Below are positions 34,905 through 35,416 of a DNA stretch of 35,416 nucleotides, one piece after another. Source of the DNA: an uncultured Micrococcales bacterium (GTDB taxonomy: Bacteria > Actinomycetota > Actinomycetes > Actinomycetales > Microbacteriaceae); assembly GCA_903832875.1 (NCBI GenBank), contig CAILDA010000028.1:1-35416 (forward strand). The letters are read 5' to 3'. Each line of letters starts with the position of its first letter. The stretch's first letter is position 1. Under the pieces are notes generated by a model. It saw only the letters and a list, made by a program, of their open reading frames with translations, was not told the origin of the DNA and ran no database searches. The translations under genes and the position numbers were made by a program.

Positions 34905-35416
34905 ATGATTCTCGATCTAAAAAGTGATGTTTTAGAGCTAACTCGTACCATCTGCGACATTGAATCTGTTTCAGGTAATGAGACTGAGCTAGCCGATGCT
35001 ATTGAAAAAGCCTTATCGGCTTACCCTCACCTTGAGGTTATTAGAGATGGTGATGCCATCATTGCTAGGACCAATCTAGGTAAAGCTAAGCGAGTGGTTA
35101 TCGCTGGACACATCGACACTGTCCCTATTGCCGATAACCTCCCAACTAAAATCATCAGTTTGGAAAGATCTCATGTTCTGTGGGGCAGGGGAACAGTAGA
35201 CATGAAAGCTGGAGTTGCCGTGCAACTCAAATTAGCTGCCGAACTTACTGACCCTAATGTTGATGTGACCTGGGTCTTCTATGACCATGAAGAAGTTGAT
35301 TCAGCTCTAAATGGTTTAGGTCGTATTTCAAGAAATAGACCAGAGTTATTGGAATCAAGTTTTGCTGTCTTGTGCGAACCTAGCAATGCTCGAGTTGAGG
35401 GTGGCTGTAATGGAAC
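34905..35416 (+). CDS. dapE: Succinyl-diaminopimelate desuccinylase, N-terminal part (cut by window edge)
   Basis: 170 codons and two bases are present; the gene runs off the window. It is an M20-family metallopeptidase-fold enzyme. The first zinc ligand lies in GHIDTVP, the bridging Asp in GRGTVDMKAGVAV, and the catalytic Glu pair in DHEEVDS; SVSGNE near the start and CEPSNARVEGGCNGT near the edge are also typical. It removes succinate from N-succinyl-L,L-DAP, later in the pathway started by DapD. The ATG at 34905 is fixed by the TATAGT box just upstream. Confidence 0.93.
   Translation, partial: MILDLKSDVLELTRTICDIESVSGNETELADAIEKALSAYPHLEVIRDGDAIIARTNLGKAKRVVIAGHIDTVPIADNLPTKIISLERSHVLWGRGTVDMKAGVAVQLKLAAELTDPNVDVTWVFYDHEEVDSALNGLGRISRNRPELLESSFAVLCEPSNARVEGGCNG

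Overview
The window reads as chromosomal DNA of a streamlined, moderate-to-low-GC actinobacterium, most likely a freshwater Microbacteriaceae of the Luna/Rhodoluna/Aquiluna type. This is inferred from gene content and order, not from a database search. The supporting features are: an actinobacterial-length SerA (530 aa); the order leuC-leuD-murA-plsC-gpsA-ddl, then a DUF3515 lipoprotein and thiL; an actinobacterial-type DapD; gltX followed directly by tRNA-Gln; a phytoene synthase; many start codons with promoter -10 boxes only 4-9 nt upstream (leaderless transcripts); and very short intergenic spaces. No mobile element, integrase, CRISPR array or rRNA was seen. No gap between genes exceeds about 100 bp, so no long non-coding stretch needs its own entry.

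Layout. 1-1269 (minus): the start of a phytoene synthase gene and a CorA-like metal transporter. 1355-6393 (plus): ilvD-ilvB-ilvN-ilvC, the core of valine/isoleucine synthesis, closed by a strong intrinsic terminator. 6548-10261: a very large exported, multi-domain and polytopic membrane protein, the most unusual gene here. 10258-10794 (minus): a RibD/DHFR-fold reductase, divergent from serA (10887-12479). 12519-13281: a small orphan island with a tiny ORF and a membrane-protein gene broken by an in-frame TGA. 13258-14019: two divergent rhodanese genes, one catalytic and one a lipoprotein that lacks the active cysteine. 14019-19206: methyltransferase, leuB, ilvE, an FAH-family enzyme, gltX and tRNA-Gln. 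19251-23206: an MBL-fold hydrolase (minus), a CopB-type copper ATPase with an unusual metal-binding N-terminus, a diacylglycerol-kinase-like lipid kinase and tRNA-Glu. 23269-25387: a PfkB sugar kinase and a convergent MFS transporter. 25446-31770: leuC-leuD-murA-plsC-gpsA-ddl in one tight operon. 31767-35416: DUF3515 lipoprotein (minus), thiL, an orphan exported protein, dapD (minus) and the beginning of dapE.

How it works together. Eight branched-chain amino acid genes lie in three clusters (ilvDBNC, leuB-ilvE, leuCD). SerA, DapD and DapE add serine and diaminopimelate/lysine synthesis. MurA, Ddl and the DAP genes feed peptidoglycan; PlsC, GpsA and the DagK-like kinase serve phospholipid synthesis. 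GltX beside tRNA-Gln fits the indirect (GatCAB) route to Gln-tRNA. Candidates for undescribed biology are the DUF4082-PA14-FN3-Ig-FN3-polytopic protein at 6548-10261, the orphan genes with homopolymer A7G5/A7G7 promoters at about 12500 and 33220, the dead/live rhodanese pair, the metallothionein-like extension on the copper ATPase, and the very compact divergent leaderless promoter between the DUF3515 gene and thiL.
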